A DNA stretch of 31,741 bases from an uncultured Oscillospiraceae bacterium (GTDB taxonomy: Bacteria; Bacillota; Clostridia; Oscillospirales; Oscillospiraceae): positions 1 to 31,741 of the forward strand of contig CAJUPG010000016.1 of NCBI GenBank assembly GCA_910588455.1, in the 5' to 3' direction. Under the pieces are notes generated by a model. The model was not told the origin of the DNA, searched no databases, and worked only from the letters and a program-made list of their open reading frames with translations. The position numbers and the translations under genes are program-made. Within the stretch, counting starts at the first letter, position 1; each line of letters begins with the position of its first letter. Of the stretch, positions 1 through 9,733 are shown piece by piece.

Positions 1-918
1 GGCCAGATCACCCGGGAGGACCCGGTCGCCATCTCTTCCGCCGCCGCCGGCATGGGGGGATCTCAGGTCTATTTGGAGGAAGGGGAGCAAATGAGCGCCG
101 GCGAATTGATTAAATGTATCACCGTAGTCTCCGGCAACGACGCCGCGGTGGCCATGGCGGAGCATCTGGCGGGCAGCGAAACCGCCTTCGTCGCCCGGAT
201 GAACCAGCGGGCCCAGGAGCTGGGCATGGCGGACACCACCTTTCTCAACTGCACCGGCCTGCCCGCCCATGGCCACCTCACCAGCGCCCACGACATCGCC
301 CTGATGGCCCGGGAGCTGATTTTAAAGCACCCGGACATCCGGGAGTACACCACCATCTGGATGGACTCCATCCGAAACGGGGAGTTCGGCCTGACCAATA
401 CCAACCGGCTGATCCGCTTCTACAACGGAGCCACCGGCCTGAAAACCGGCTATACTGACACCGCCCAATACTGTATGGCGGCCACCGCCGAGCGGGACGG
501 CATGGAGCTCATCGCCGTGGTCATGAAGGCCCCCACCTCCCCCCAGCGGTTTGACGACGCCAAAACCCTGCTGGACCAGGGCTTCGCCTCCTACAGTCTC
601 ACCAGCGTGTACCCCGACGCCCCTCTGGCGGCCATCCCTGTTCTGCTGGGGGACTGCCCCCAGATTCAGCCCCAGCTGGAGCGGGACTGCCGCCTGCTTG
701 TGCGCCGGGGAGAGGAGGGGGCCGTCACCACCCAAATCGCTCTGCCCCAGGACCTGGAGGCCCCGGTGGAGCAGGGGCAGCGCCTGGGGGAATTCACCGT
801 CTACGTCAACGGTGAGCTGCGGGACACCATCCCCATTGTCTCCGCCCAGGCCGCCAACCGCCTCACGGTGCCGGGAATTTTTTCCCATCTGCTCCGGAGC
901 CTGTTTATGGCGGGCTGA
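1..918 (+). CDS. D-alanyl-D-alanine carboxypeptidase (peptidase S11), 5' end missing
   Basis: This is a penicillin-binding protein of the DacF/DacB type. It trims the terminal D-Ala from peptidoglycan stem peptides outside the cell. The reading frame is open from the first base, so the gene starts upstream of the window. The catalytic SxxK serine lies off the left edge and cannot be checked. The second motif, Ser-Gly-Asn, is encoded at 130-138 and the third, Lys-Thr-Gly, at 442-450, at the spacing normal for S11 enzymes. After the peptidase domain there is a C-terminal beta domain of about 100 residues (PBP5_C-like) and a short hydrophobic tail ending in Leu-Phe-Met-Ala-Gly, which probably anchors it to the membrane. 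The family in Clostridia includes sporulation and vegetative forms, and the sequence here does not tell which. A terminator follows and the next gene has its own promoter, so this gene ends its transcription unit. Confidence 0.9.
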   Translation, partial: GQITREDPVAISSAAAGMGGSQVYLEEGEQMSAGELIKCITVVSGNDAAVAMAEHLAGSETAFVARMNQRAQELGMADTTFLNCTGLPAHGHLTSAHDIALMARELILKHPDIREYTTIWMDSIRNGEFGLTNTNRLIRFYNGATGLKTGYTDTAQYCMAATAERDGMELIAVVMKAPTSPQRFDDAKTLLDQGFASYSLTSVYPDAPLAAIPVLLGDCPQIQPQLERDCRLLVRRGEEGAVTTQIALPQDLEAPVEQGQRLGEFTVYVNGELRDTIPIVSAQAANRLTVPGIFSHLLRSLFMAG

Positions 919-935
919 AAAAGGGCCCAAAAAAG

Positions 936-1016
936 TTCGGACAAAAGCCCAAAAGCTCTTGTCCGAATTACATATTGCTAACTGCGGGACAGCAGTTGCT
1001 TTTTATTTCCTTTTTA
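936..1016 (+). terminator. Two hairpins ending the carboxypeptidase transcript
   Basis: The first hairpin has a 9-bp stem, TTCGGACAA (936-944) with TTGTCCGAA (959-967), plus an inner AGC/GCT. It has no T-tract. The second pairs AACTGC (980-985) with GCAGTT (992-997) and is followed by a T-rich run at 1000-1015. The second is the likelier intrinsic terminator. The -35 box of the next promoter starts only about 20 bases later. Confidence 0.6.
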
Positions 1017-1017
1017 C

Positions 1018-1046
1018 TTGACTGAACTGCATCTGTGTTGTATAAT
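1018..1046 (+). promoter_or_regulatory. SigA-type promoter of the glycogen operon
   Basis: TTGACT (1018-1023), a 17-base spacer and a perfect TATAAT (1041-1046) stand in an AT-rich pocket between GC-rich genes. Transcription would start near 1053, leaving a leader of about 80 bases before glgB. I see no clear riboswitch fold in that leader. Confidence 0.85.
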
Positions 1047-1133
1047 TTATCTAAATATATTCGGTCTGCCTCCCGGCCGTTTATGTTGATTTGCCTATTT
1101 TGTGCAAAACTGTTCAGAAACGAGGTGTTTTGA

Positions 1134-3158
1134 TTGGAAAAAAATGACTCAACTCTGTCGTCCTACGATCTCTTTCTGGAATTGGAGGCTTTCAGTGAAG
1201 GGCGAAGCTGCCACGCGTGGCGCTGCTTCGGCTCTCACCCCGTCCGGCAAGACGGCGTGGACGGCTACCTGTTCCGGGTCTGGGCGCCAAACGCCAAAAA
1301 GCTGTGTGTCTTTGGCTCCTTTAACGACTGGAATCCGGAATCCCATCCCCTGAAGCGCCTGGAGGGCGGCATCTGGGAGGGCTTCATCCCCGGACTCCAG
1401 CGCTATGATTCGTACCAGTATGCCGTCTACCACGAGGACGGCGGCTACACCGGCAAGGTGGACCCCTACAGCTTCCATTGCGAAACCCGTCCCAACGTAT
1501 CCTCCAAGATCTATGATCTGGCGGGCTACGAGTGGGGTGACGCAGGCTGGCTGGACTACCGGGCCAAAACGCCCCTCTATCGCCGCCCCATGAATATCTA
1601 CGAGTGCCATCTGGGCTCCTGGCGGCGCACCGGCGAGGGAGAGTTCCTCAGCTACCGGGACATCGCCTCCTATCTGGTCCCCTACGTGAAGGAGATGGGC
1701 TTCACCCATGTGGAGCTGCTCCCGGTAACGGAGCACCCCCTGGACGCCTCCTGGGGCTACCAGTGTACCGGCTACTTCGCCGCCACCAGCCGCTTCGGCA
1801 TCCCCCACGACCTGAAGTACCTCATTGACCAGCTGCATCAGGCGGGCATCGGGGTCATTCTGGACTGGGTTCCCGCCCACTTCCCCCGGGACGCCTTCGG
1901 CCTTTACAACTTCGACGGCACCCCCACCTACGAGTATTCCGACCCCCGGAAGGGCGAGCACGCGGACTGGGGCACCAACGTCTTTGACCTGGGCCGGAAC
2001 GAGGTGCGCTCCTTCCTGTTCTCGTCGGCCATGTTCTGGCTGGAGGAATACCACGTGGACGGCCTGCGGGTGGACGCGGTGTCCTCCATGCTCTATTTGG
2101 ACTACGGCCGCCAGGATGGGGAGTGGATGCCCAACATCCACGGCGGAAAAGAAAATCTGGAGGCCATTGAGTTCTTCCAGAAGCTGAACACCATCATCTT
2201 CGGGGCCCACCCGGATGTGCTGATGGTGGCGGAGGAATCCACCGCCTGGCCCAAGGTGACCAAGCCCGTGGACGAGGGCGGCCTTGGCTTCAACTTCAAG
2301 TGGAATATGGGCTGGATGAATGACGTCTGCCACTATATCAAGCTGGACCCCTATTTCCGCCAGTTCAACCACCGGGACATTACCTTCTCCCTGGTCTACG
2401 CCTTCTCAGAGAACTATATCCTCCCCCTGTCCCACGACGAGGTAGTCCACATGAAGGGCTCCTTCTTCGGCAAAATGCCCGGGGACAACCCCCAGAAATT
2501 CGCCGGCGTCCGGGTGTTCTACACCTATATGCTCACCCACCCGGGCAAAAAGCTCACCTTCATGGGGGCGGAGCTGGGCCAGTGGAACGAGTGGCACTAT
2601 GAATATTCCCTGGACTGGCACCTGCTGCAATACGCCCCCCACCGGCTTACCCAGGACTTCTTCAAGGCGGCCAACGCCTTCTATCTGGAAAATCCCCCTC
2701 TCTGGGATCAGGACGACTCCTGGAATGGCTTCCAGTGGCTGTGCGCCGACGACGAGAAGGCCAATACCGTGGCCTTCCTGCGCTGGGACCGGAGGGGCGA
2801 GGCCCTGGTGGTGCTGTGCAACTTCTCCCCCGTCCACCGGGAGGGCTATCGGGTTGGCGTCCCCTTCCACGGAACCTGGACCCCCGTGTTCAACACTGAC
2901 GCGTCCCAGTTCGGCGGGGAGGGGTTGGGAGATACCAAGCCCATCGACTCTGAGCGCATCCCCTGCCATGAGCAGAAGCAATCCATGGTGATCGACCTGC
3001 CCCCCATGTCCGCCATGGTTTACCAGTGCACCCTCCGCTTCCCGGAGGAGACCCCGGCGGAGGACAAGGAGACCGTCAAGCCCGCAAAGATCTCCAAGTC
3101 CACCAAAACTGCAAAGTCCGCGAAACCCGCGAAAAAGAGCAGAACCAAAAAACAGTAG
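1134..3158 (+). CDS. glgB: 1,4-alpha-glucan branching enzyme
   Basis: GlgB cuts an alpha-1,4-glucan chain and rejoins it through an alpha-1,6 bond, creating branches in cytoplasmic glycogen. The 674 residues hold a CBM48 domain (about 40-125), a GH13 catalytic barrel (about 150-530) and an all-beta C-terminal domain (about 540-640). The catalytic triad is visible: nucleophile Asp314 in GLRVDAV, acid/base Glu367 in VAEEST and Asp435 in SHDEV. The start chosen is TTG at 1134, six bases after GAGGTG (1122-1127); no in-frame ATG with a better site is near. The last 30 or so residues form a Lys/Thr/Ala/Pro-rich tail (SKSTKTAKSAKPAKK), absent from typical GlgB and possibly a disordered polyanion- or polysaccharide-binding end (inference). 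It is the first gene of the operon, 12 bases before glgC. Confidence 0.96.
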   Translation: MEKNDSTLSSYDLFLELEAFSEGRSCHAWRCFGSHPVRQDGVDGYLFRVWAPNAKKLCVFGSFNDWNPESHPLKRLEGGIWEGFIPGLQRYDSYQYAVYHEDGGYTGKVDPYSFHCETRPNVSSKIYDLAGYEWGDAGWLDYRAKTPLYRRPMNIYECHLGSWRRTGEGEFLSYRDIASYLVPYVKEMGFTHVELLPVTEHPLDASWGYQCTGYFAATSRFGIPHDLKYLIDQLHQAGIGVILDWVPAHFPRDAFGLYNFDGTPTYEYSDPRKGEHADWGTNVFDLGRNEVRSFLFSSAMFWLEEYHVDGLRVDAVSSMLYLDYGRQDGEWMPNIHGGKENLEAIEFFQKLNTIIFGAHPDVLMVAEESTAWPKVTKPVDEGGLGFNFKWNMGWMNDVCHYIKLDPYFRQFNHRDITFSLVYAFSENYILPLSHDEVVHMKGSFFGKMPGDNPQKFAGVRVFYTYMLTHPGKKLTFMGAELGQWNEWHYEYSLDWHLLQYAPHRLTQDFFKAANAFYLENPPLWDQDDSWNGFQWLCADDEKANTVAFLRWDRRGEALVVLCNFSPVHREGYRVGVPFHGTWTPVFNTDASQFGGEGLGDTKPIDSERIPCHEQKQSMVIDLPPMSAMVYQCTLRFPEETPAEDKETVKPAKISKSTKTAKSAKPAKKSRTKKQ

Positions 3159-3170
3159 AGGTGAATTGAA

Positions 3171-4378
<1,208 letters not shown>

Positions 4379-4382
<4 letters not shown>

Positions 4383-5494
4383 AAGACCTGCACGGAATCT
4401 TGTTCGCCTACCGCTCCCATTCTAATTTAGGTGAACTGACCCGTCCCCGCAACACCTGCTCCCTGCCCTTCGGCGGGCGCTACCGCCTGATTGACTTCAT
4501 GCTCTCCAACTATGTCAACGCCGGCATCACCGACGTGGGCCTCATTGTCCACCAGAGCTATCAGTCCCTGCTGGACCACGTGGGCTCCGGCAAGGATTGG
4601 GACCTGAGCCGCAAGCACGGCGGCCTGCGGATTCTGCCCCCCTTCGGCTATGCGGAGAAGAACTACGGCGAGTACCGGGGCAACATGGAGGCCCTCACCG
4701 GCGTACAGTCCTATCTGAAGAACATCCGGCAGGACTACGTGATTCTGGCCTGGGGCGACATCGCCATCAACCTGGACGTATCCGCTCTGTTCCAGCAGCA
4801 TCTGGACAGCGGCGCGGACATCACCGTGGTGTGCACTCCCCAGCATTGCAGATCCCCCCGCAGCTGTGAGTATGTCACCCTGGACGGGGAGGGCAGAGTA
4901 AACGATCTGGCCATCCACCCCACCATCGTCAACCAGGAGCTGGAGTCCCTGGAAATTTACGTCATGTCCAAGCGCCTTCTGCTGGACATGGTGGAATACT
5001 GCTCCGCCCACAACATCTACAACTTCAGCCGCGGCGTACTCCAGCCCCGGATCAGCACCCTGAACATCCGGCCCTATGTCCATCAGGGCCACGTGGCCCG
5101 CTTCGGCTCGGTCACCGACTATTTCGACCAGTCCGTCAAGCTGATTGACGCAGGGGTCCAGGCGGACCTGTTCAACCCCGCCCGGCCCATCCGCACCAAG
5201 GACCAGTCCACCCCCGCCACCTACTACGGCCCCAACGGCGTGTCCCTGCACTCCCTGGTGGCCGACGGCTGCTACATCGAGGGCAAGGTGGAAAATTCCG
5301 TTCTGGGCCGGGGCGTAGTGGTGGAGGCCGGCGCCACCGTCAGCAACAGTGTGCTCATGCAGGGCACCGTCGTCCGGGCGGGCGCCTCCCTGTCCTACGT
5401 CATCGCCGACAAGGACGTGCAGATTAACCAGGACCGTTCCCTGATGGGCCACGTCACCTATCCCCTTGCCATCGCCAAGGGCTCCATTGTTTAA
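4379..5494 (+). CDS. glgD: GlgD, regulatory-type ADP-glucose pyrophosphorylase paralogue
   Basis: This 371-residue paralogue of GlgC is the second subunit found in many Firmicutes. In characterised species GlgD is poorly active alone and raises the activity of GlgC in a GlgC/GlgD complex. The fold is kept: PFGGRYRLIDFMLSN (about 31-45), a Gly-Asp at the position of the GlgC catalytic Asp, and a C-terminal beta-helix. The GGxGxRL loop of GlgC is replaced by AYRSHSNLGEL, and the EFEEKP lysine motif is missing. Both losses fit a non-catalytic, modulating subunit. The start overlaps the glgC stop by four bases and has a near-consensus site, AGGAGGTGA (4364-4372). glgA follows after 24 bases. Confidence 0.93.
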
Positions 5495-5518
5495 AATAGA
5501 AGCGAGGATTGAAGTACC

Positions 5519-6955
5519 ATGAAAATTCTCTTTGCCTCTTCGGAGGTCGCCCCCTTTATCAAAACCGGCGGACTGGCCGACGTAGCCGGCTCTCTGCCCC
5601 CGGCCCTGGCGGCTGCGGGGCACGAGGTCAAGGTCATCCTCCCTCTTTACGAGGGCATCGGTGAAAACTGGCGCACCCAAATGACCTTTTTGAAGTATTT
5701 CAACGTCACTCTGGCCTGGCGGCAGGTCTACTGCGGCATCTTTGAGATTGTTCAGAACGACGTGACCTACTGGTTTGTAGATAACGAGTATTACTTCAAG
5801 CGCTGGCAGCTCTACGGCCACTTCGACGACTGCGAGCGGTACGCCTACTTCTCCCGTGCGGTGCTGGAAACCTGCGGCCACTTGGATTTCTCTCCGGACA
5901 TCATCCACTGCAACGACTGGCAGACCGCTCTGGTGCCCATCTATCTGCTGGAGGAGCGCAGCCGTACGCCCCAACTGGCAAACGCCAAGTCCGTGTACAC
6001 CATACATAACATCGAGTACCAGGGCCGGTACGGCTCTCAGGTGCTGGAGGATGTCATCGGCCTGAACCCCGGTTACCTGGCCGAGGGTATGCTGGGCTAC
6101 TACAAGGACGTAAACCTGATGAAGGGCGCCATTATGGCCTCCAACTTCGTTACCACCGTCTCCCCCACCTACGCCCAGGAGCTGCGCATCCCCTTCTACG
6201 CCCACGGGCTGCACGGGGTCATCAGCGATCAGGGCGGCAAGGTAGAGGGCATTCTCAACGGCATCGACGCCCAGCTCTACGACCCGGCCACCCTCACGGG
6301 CATCGAGTCCAACTTCACCGTCAAGACCGTCACCCAGGGCAAGGCCAAATGCAAAGCCGCGCTCCAGCGGGCGGTTGGTCTCAACGAGGACCCCAACGTC
6401 CCCATCATCGGCTGCATCTCCCGTCTGGTGGGGCACAAGGGCTTCTCTCTGGTCACCGACGCGCTGCACCGCATCATGGAGATGAACGTACAGGTAGTGG
6501 TCCTGGGCACCGGCGACTGGCAGTATGAGGCCGCTTTCCGGGACGCGCAGAATCAGTATCCCGGCCGCTTCTCCGCCCAGCTGGCCTATTCCGCCCCCCT
6601 GTCCAACATGATCTATGCCGGCGCGGACCTGTTCCTCATGCCGTCCATCTCCGAGCCCTGCGGCCTGAGCCAAATGATCGCCATGCGCTTTGGCACCATT
6701 CCCATCGTCCGGGAGACCGGCGGCCTGAAGGACACCGTGTTCCCCTACAACAAGTTCACCGGCGAGGGCCGGGGCTTCACCTTCGCGGACATCAACGCCA
6801 ACGATATGCTCTGGGTAATCCGCGAGGCGGTGGACCTGTACTTCAACGATAAGGACGCCTGGAAGAAGCTCCAGCAGTCGGGCATGACCGCCGACTTCAC
6901 CTGGAACAATTCCGCCAAGCAGTATCTGGACATCTATCAGCGGATCTGCGGCTGA
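5519..6955 (+). CDS. glgA: Glycogen synthase (ADP-glucose specific, GT5)
   Basis: GlgA adds glucose from ADP-glucose to the non-reducing end of alpha-1,4-glucan. At 478 residues it has normal length for the bacterial enzyme. The N-terminal ADP-glucose motif KTGGL is at 15-19 and an HCNDWQTALVP segment lies in the N-domain. The C-domain carries SISEPCGLSQ, with Glu379 as the conserved glutamate, and the GLKDTV loop. A modest site (AGCGAGG) precedes the ATG. This is the last gene of the glycogen operon. With glgB, glgC and glgD it makes a complete synthesis set; no glycogen phosphorylase or debranching enzyme is in the window. The terminator after it doubles as the leader of the next operon. 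Confidence 0.97.
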   Translation: MKILFASSEVAPFIKTGGLADVAGSLPPALAAAGHEVKVILPLYEGIGENWRTQMTFLKYFNVTLAWRQVYCGIFEIVQNDVTYWFVDNEYYFKRWQLYGHFDDCERYAYFSRAVLETCGHLDFSPDIIHCNDWQTALVPIYLLEERSRTPQLANAKSVYTIHNIEYQGRYGSQVLEDVIGLNPGYLAEGMLGYYKDVNLMKGAIMASNFVTTVSPTYAQELRIPFYAHGLHGVISDQGGKVEGILNGIDAQLYDPATLTGIESNFTVKTVTQGKAKCKAALQRAVGLNEDPNVPIIGCISRLVGHKGFSLVTDALHRIMEMNVQVVVLGTGDWQYEAAFRDAQNQYPGRFSAQLAYSAPLSNMIYAGADLFLMPSISEPCGLSQMIAMRFGTIPIVRETGGLKDTVFPYNKFTGEGRGFTFADINANDMLWVIREAVDLYFNDKDAWKKLQQSGMTADFTWNNSAKQYLDIYQRICG

Positions 6956-6965
6956 ATCTTTCTTC

Positions 6966-6994
6966 TTGACAAACCATTCTTCGGATGGTAAAAT
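6966..6994 (+). promoter_or_regulatory. SigA-type promoter for the lar/nickel operon
   Basis: TTGACA (6966-6971), exactly 17 bases, then TAAAAT (6989-6994) begin only 10 bases after the glgA stop codon. The predicted start is near 7001, so the following hairpins lie at the very 5' end of the new transcript. Confidence 0.8.
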
Positions 6995-7003
6995 TGCACC
7001 AAT

Positions 7004-7060
7004 GATACCAAGAAGGTATCCCGTCCCCCAGCAGGGGGGCAGGATACCTTCTTTTTGTTT
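7004..7060 (+). terminator. Terminator with an overlapping alternative hairpin, between glgA and larE
   Basis: A perfect 12-bp arm pair, AAGAAGGTATCC (7010-7021) with GGATACCTTCTT (7042-7053), is extended by a C-run/G-run and followed by TTTGTTTTT, a strong intrinsic terminator. It ends glgA transcripts, but it also lies downstream of the lar promoter. A second, exclusive hairpin can form: GATACC (7004-7009) with GGTATC (7015-7020), loop AAGAA, using the left arm of the terminator. This is the shape of an attenuator. The GATACC/GGTATC dyad could instead be a repressor operator at the transcription start. The sequence does not decide between them. Confidence 0.75.
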
Positions 7061-7072
7061 TTCGGAGGTCCT

Positions 7073-7825
7073 ATGACATTGAAAGAATTTTTCGCCCAGC
7101 ACCCCAAAGCCGCCGCCGCCTTCTCCGGCGGCACGGACTCCGCCTTTCTTCTCTGGGCTGCCAGGGAATATGGCTGCCAGGTTCAGGCCTACTACGTGAA
7201 AACCGCCTTTCAGCCCGCCTTCGAGCTGGAGGACGCCCAAGCCCTGGCCCAAGCCCTTTCAATCCCCCTTACGGTTCTGGAGCTGGACATTTTCTCCTGT
7301 CCGGAAGCCGTTGCCAACGGCCCCGACCGCTGCTATTTCTGCAAGCGCACCCTGTTCACCCAGCTCTGGAGCCGGGCCCGCCGGGACGGCCACACCCTCC
7401 TGCTGGACGGCACCAACGCCTCCGACGACGCGGGAGACCGTCCGGGTATGCGGGCCCTCCGGGAGCTGGAGGTCCGCTCCCCCCTGCGGGAGTGCGGCGT
7501 CACCAAGGACCAGGTCCGCCGCCTGTCCCGAGAGGCGGGGCTGTTTACCTGGGACAAGCCCGCCTACGCCTGTCTGGCCACCCGGGTCCCCACCGGAACG
7601 GCTGTCACGCCGGAGGCATTACAGAGAGTAGAAAATGCAGAAAATATACTGTTCAAAATGGGTTTTTCCGACTTTCGCATCCGTCTGCTGGGGAAAAACG
7701 CTCTGCTTCAGCTCCCGGAGTCCCAGATGGACCGGCTGCTCCCCAGGCGGGCGGAGATTTTGGAGATGCTGAAGCCCTGCTTCTCGAAGCTGTACTTGGA
7801 TTTGGAGGCGCGTCATGGACAATAA
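7073..7825 (+). CDS. larE: LarE, ATP-dependent sulfur transferase of NPN cofactor synthesis
   Basis: LarE activates the carboxylates of pyridinium-3,5-biscarboxylic acid mononucleotide with ATP and converts them to thiocarboxylates. The 250 residues start with a PP-loop, SGGTDS (18-23). Cys167 in ACLATR is the likely equivalent of the sacrificial cysteine (Cys176) of Lactiplantibacillus LarE. There is also a Cys87-x2-Cys90 pair in RCYFCK. Three-cysteine LarE proteins have been described as holding a [4Fe-4S] cluster used for sulfur transfer, so this may be the cluster type rather than the sacrificial type (inference). The ATG at 7073 is chosen because GGAGG (7064-7068) precedes it. A TTG 18 bases upstream lies in the terminator T-tract. 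It overlaps larB by 11 bases. Confidence 0.93.
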   Translation: MTLKEFFAQHPKAAAAFSGGTDSAFLLWAAREYGCQVQAYYVKTAFQPAFELEDAQALAQALSIPLTVLELDIFSCPEAVANGPDRCYFCKRTLFTQLWSRARRDGHTLLLDGTNASDDAGDRPGMRALRELEVRSPLRECGVTKDQVRRLSREAGLFTWDKPAYACLATRVPTGTAVTPEALQRVENAENILFKMGFSDFRIRLLGKNALLQLPESQMDRLLPRRAEILEMLKPCFSKLYLDLEARHGQ

Positions 7826-8573
7826 ACAGGACATTTTAGCACTTTTGCGCCAGGTAGCCGGCGGAACCGCCACCCCGGAGCAGGCCCTGGCCCGGCTCAA
7901 GCAGGAGCCCTTCCAGGACCTGGGCTACGCCAAGGTGGACTATCACCGGAGCATACGCCAGGGTGCTGCGGAGGTGGTCTACGGCGCGGGCAAAACGCCG
8001 GAGCAGATCACGGGAATCCTCCGGGCCATGGGGGAGCGGGGCTGCAAAAATATCCTGGTTACCCGCATCGAGCCGAATACGGCGGATTATATTTCCGCTC
8101 AATTATCCATAGAGTATCACAAAATTGCCAGAATCGGCGTGGCCTACCCGGGGGAGCGCCCCCGGCGGGGCAGCATCGTAGTGGCCACCGGGGGCACCAG
8201 CGACATCCCCGTGGCGGAGGAGGCCGCTCTCACCGCCGAGGCTTTGGGCAACCAGGTCACCCGGCTGTACGACGTGGGAGTGGCCGGCCTGCACCGGCTG
8301 CTGTCCAACCTGGAGCCCATCATGAGCGCCCGGTGCATCGTGGCCGTGGCGGGGATGGAGGGGGCCCTGGCCTCCGTAATCGGCGGGCTGGCGGACTGTC
8401 CGGTCATCGCCGTCCCCACCAGTGTGGGCTATGGGGCCAGCTTCGGGGGGCTGTCCGCCCTGCTGGCTATGCTCAACTCCTGCGCCTCCGGGTGCAGCGT
8501 GGTAAACATCGACAACGGCTTCGGGGCCGGGTATCTGGCCAGCCGCATCAACCAGATGGAGGGAATTGTATGA
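7815..8573 (+). CDS. larB: LarB, pyridinium-3,5-biscarboxylic acid mononucleotide synthase
   Basis: LarB carboxylates C5 of the pyridinium ring of nicotinic acid adenine dinucleotide and splits the dinucleotide, giving the mononucleotide used by LarE. The 252-residue protein has a short helical N-terminal domain (about 1-90) and a C-terminal PurE/AIR-carboxylase-like domain (about 120-250). Typical segments are VATGGTSDIPVAEEA, YDVGVAGLHRLL, VAGMEGALASV and VPTSVGYGASFGGL. It starts inside the end of larE and ends in a four-base ATGA overlap with larC, so the three genes are translated in a coupled way. The substrate comes from the NAD pathway; no NAD gene is nearby. Confidence 0.95.
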   Translation: MDNKQDILALLRQVAGGTATPEQALARLKQEPFQDLGYAKVDYHRSIRQGAAEVVYGAGKTPEQITGILRAMGERGCKNILVTRIEPNTADYISAQLSIEYHKIARIGVAYPGERPRRGSIVVATGGTSDIPVAEEAALTAEALGNQVTRLYDVGVAGLHRLLSNLEPIMSARCIVAVAGMEGALASVIGGLADCPVIAVPTSVGYGASFGGLSALLAMLNSCASGCSVVNIDNGFGAGYLASRINQMEGIV

Positions 8574-9733
8574 AAACGCTTTATTTGGAGTGCGCCATGG
8601 GGGCGGCGGGGGATATGCTGCTGGCCGCCCTCTATGAGCTCCTGGAGGACAAAGAATCCTTTTTGCGCACCATGAACAGCCTGCTCCCCCAGGTGGAGCT
8701 GACCCCCCAGATCCGGACCTCCTGCGGCATCTCCGGCATTCATATGCGGGTAGCCGTCCACGGCCAGGAGGAACACGAACACGAGCATCATCATGAGCAC
8801 CGCCACACCTCCCCGGGACACATTGCCGGCCTGATTGACGGCTTCCCTCTGCCGGAGGCAGTCAAGGCCCACGCCCGGGGGGTCTACGACGCCATCGCCC
8901 AAGCGGAATCACAGGTCCACGGGGGCCCAGTGGAGGAAATTCATTTCCACGAGGTGGGGGCCCTGGACGCCATCGCCGACGTGACTGGGGTCTGCTACGC
9001 CCTCCATCTCCTCCAGCCGGACCAAATTCAGGCTTCCCCCGTCCATGTGGGCAGCGGGACGGTCCGGTGCGCCCACGGGGTCATGCCCGTACCTGCACCG
9101 GCCACGGCGGCGCTGCTGGCGGGAATTCCAATCTATGGCGGCAGCGTCCAGGGGGAGCTGTGCACCCCCACCGGGGCGGCACTGCTGGCCCGCTTTGCCC
9201 AAACCTTCGGCCCCTTGCCTGCGCTGTCCCTGGAAAAAACCGGCTGCGGGCTGGGAACCAAAGAATTCGACCGCCCCAACTGCGTCCGTGCCTTCTGGGG
9301 GGAGACCGCCGAGGGGCCCGGGGGCGAACTTACGGAGCTGGTGTGCAATCTGGACGATATGACCCCCGAAGCCCTGTCCTTTGCCGCCTCCCGGCTGCTG
9401 GAGCTGGGTGCCCTGGACGTATACACCCTCCCGGGCACCATGAAGAAGGGCAGGCCCGGCCACGTGCTGACGGTGCTGTGCGCTCCGGAGCGGGAGCAGG
9501 CTATGGCCCGGCACATCCTGGAGCAGACCACCACCAACGGGGTACGGGTGCGCCGGTGCGCCAAGTATTTTCTCACCCCCGGCCAGGAGCAGGCCCAGAC
9601 CCCCTGGGGCCCCGTCCGCATCAAGACGGCCCAGGGGTATGGGATCGCCCACCGCAAACCGGAATTTGAGGACGCGGCGGCGTTGGCCCGAACCCATCAC
9701 ATTCCCATTCAAAGGATTATGGAGGCATTATGA
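8570..9733 (+). CDS. larC: LarC, nickel insertion protein (NPN cyclometallase)
   Basis: LarC uses CTP to insert nickel into pyridinium-3,5-bisthiocarboxylic acid mononucleotide, completing the NPN cofactor of lactate racemase and related enzymes. The 387 residues begin with LYLECAMGAAGDMLLAAL, carry EIHFHEVGALDAIADV in the centre and CNLDDMTPEA and GTMKKGRPGH in the C-terminal half. A His/Glu-rich stretch at 67-79 (nine-fold alternation of His and Glu) suits nickel storage or binding. In Lactiplantibacillus plantarum LarC is made from two frames by programmed frameshifting. Here the whole protein is one uninterrupted frame. It starts at the ATGA overlap with larB and ends in another ATGA overlap with the ABC binding protein, tying cofactor synthesis to transport. 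Confidence 0.95.
   Translation: MKTLYLECAMGAAGDMLLAALYELLEDKESFLRTMNSLLPQVELTPQIRTSCGISGIHMRVAVHGQEEHEHEHHHEHRHTSPGHIAGLIDGFPLPEAVKAHARGVYDAIAQAESQVHGGPVEEIHFHEVGALDAIADVTGVCYALHLLQPDQIQASPVHVGSGTVRCAHGVMPVPAPATAALLAGIPIYGGSVQGELCTPTGAALLARFAQTFGPLPALSLEKTGCGLGTKEFDRPNCVRAFWGETAEGPGGELTELVCNLDDMTPEALSFAASRLLELGALDVYTLPGTMKKGRPGHVLTVLCAPEREQAMARHILEQTTTNGVRVRRCAKYFLTPGQEQAQTPWGPVRIKTAQGYGIAHRKPEFEDAAALARTHHIPIQRIMEAL

Noticed and set aside
7055..7072. An earlier TTG start for larE
   Set aside because: It lies in the T-tract of the terminator with no ribosome site. The ATG at 7073 has GGAGG at the right distance.
4427..7252. A 941-codon open frame on the minus strand opposite glgD-glgA-larE
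   Set aside because: It is the shadow of GC-rich genes: low-complexity Gly/Val/Leu/His content, no ribosome site, and it crosses a strong terminator and a promoter. The plus strand has clear family proteins.
8570..9733. Programmed frameshift in larC, as in Lactiplantibacillus
   Set aside because: The frame is open from the start through all LarC C-terminal motifs, so no shift is needed.
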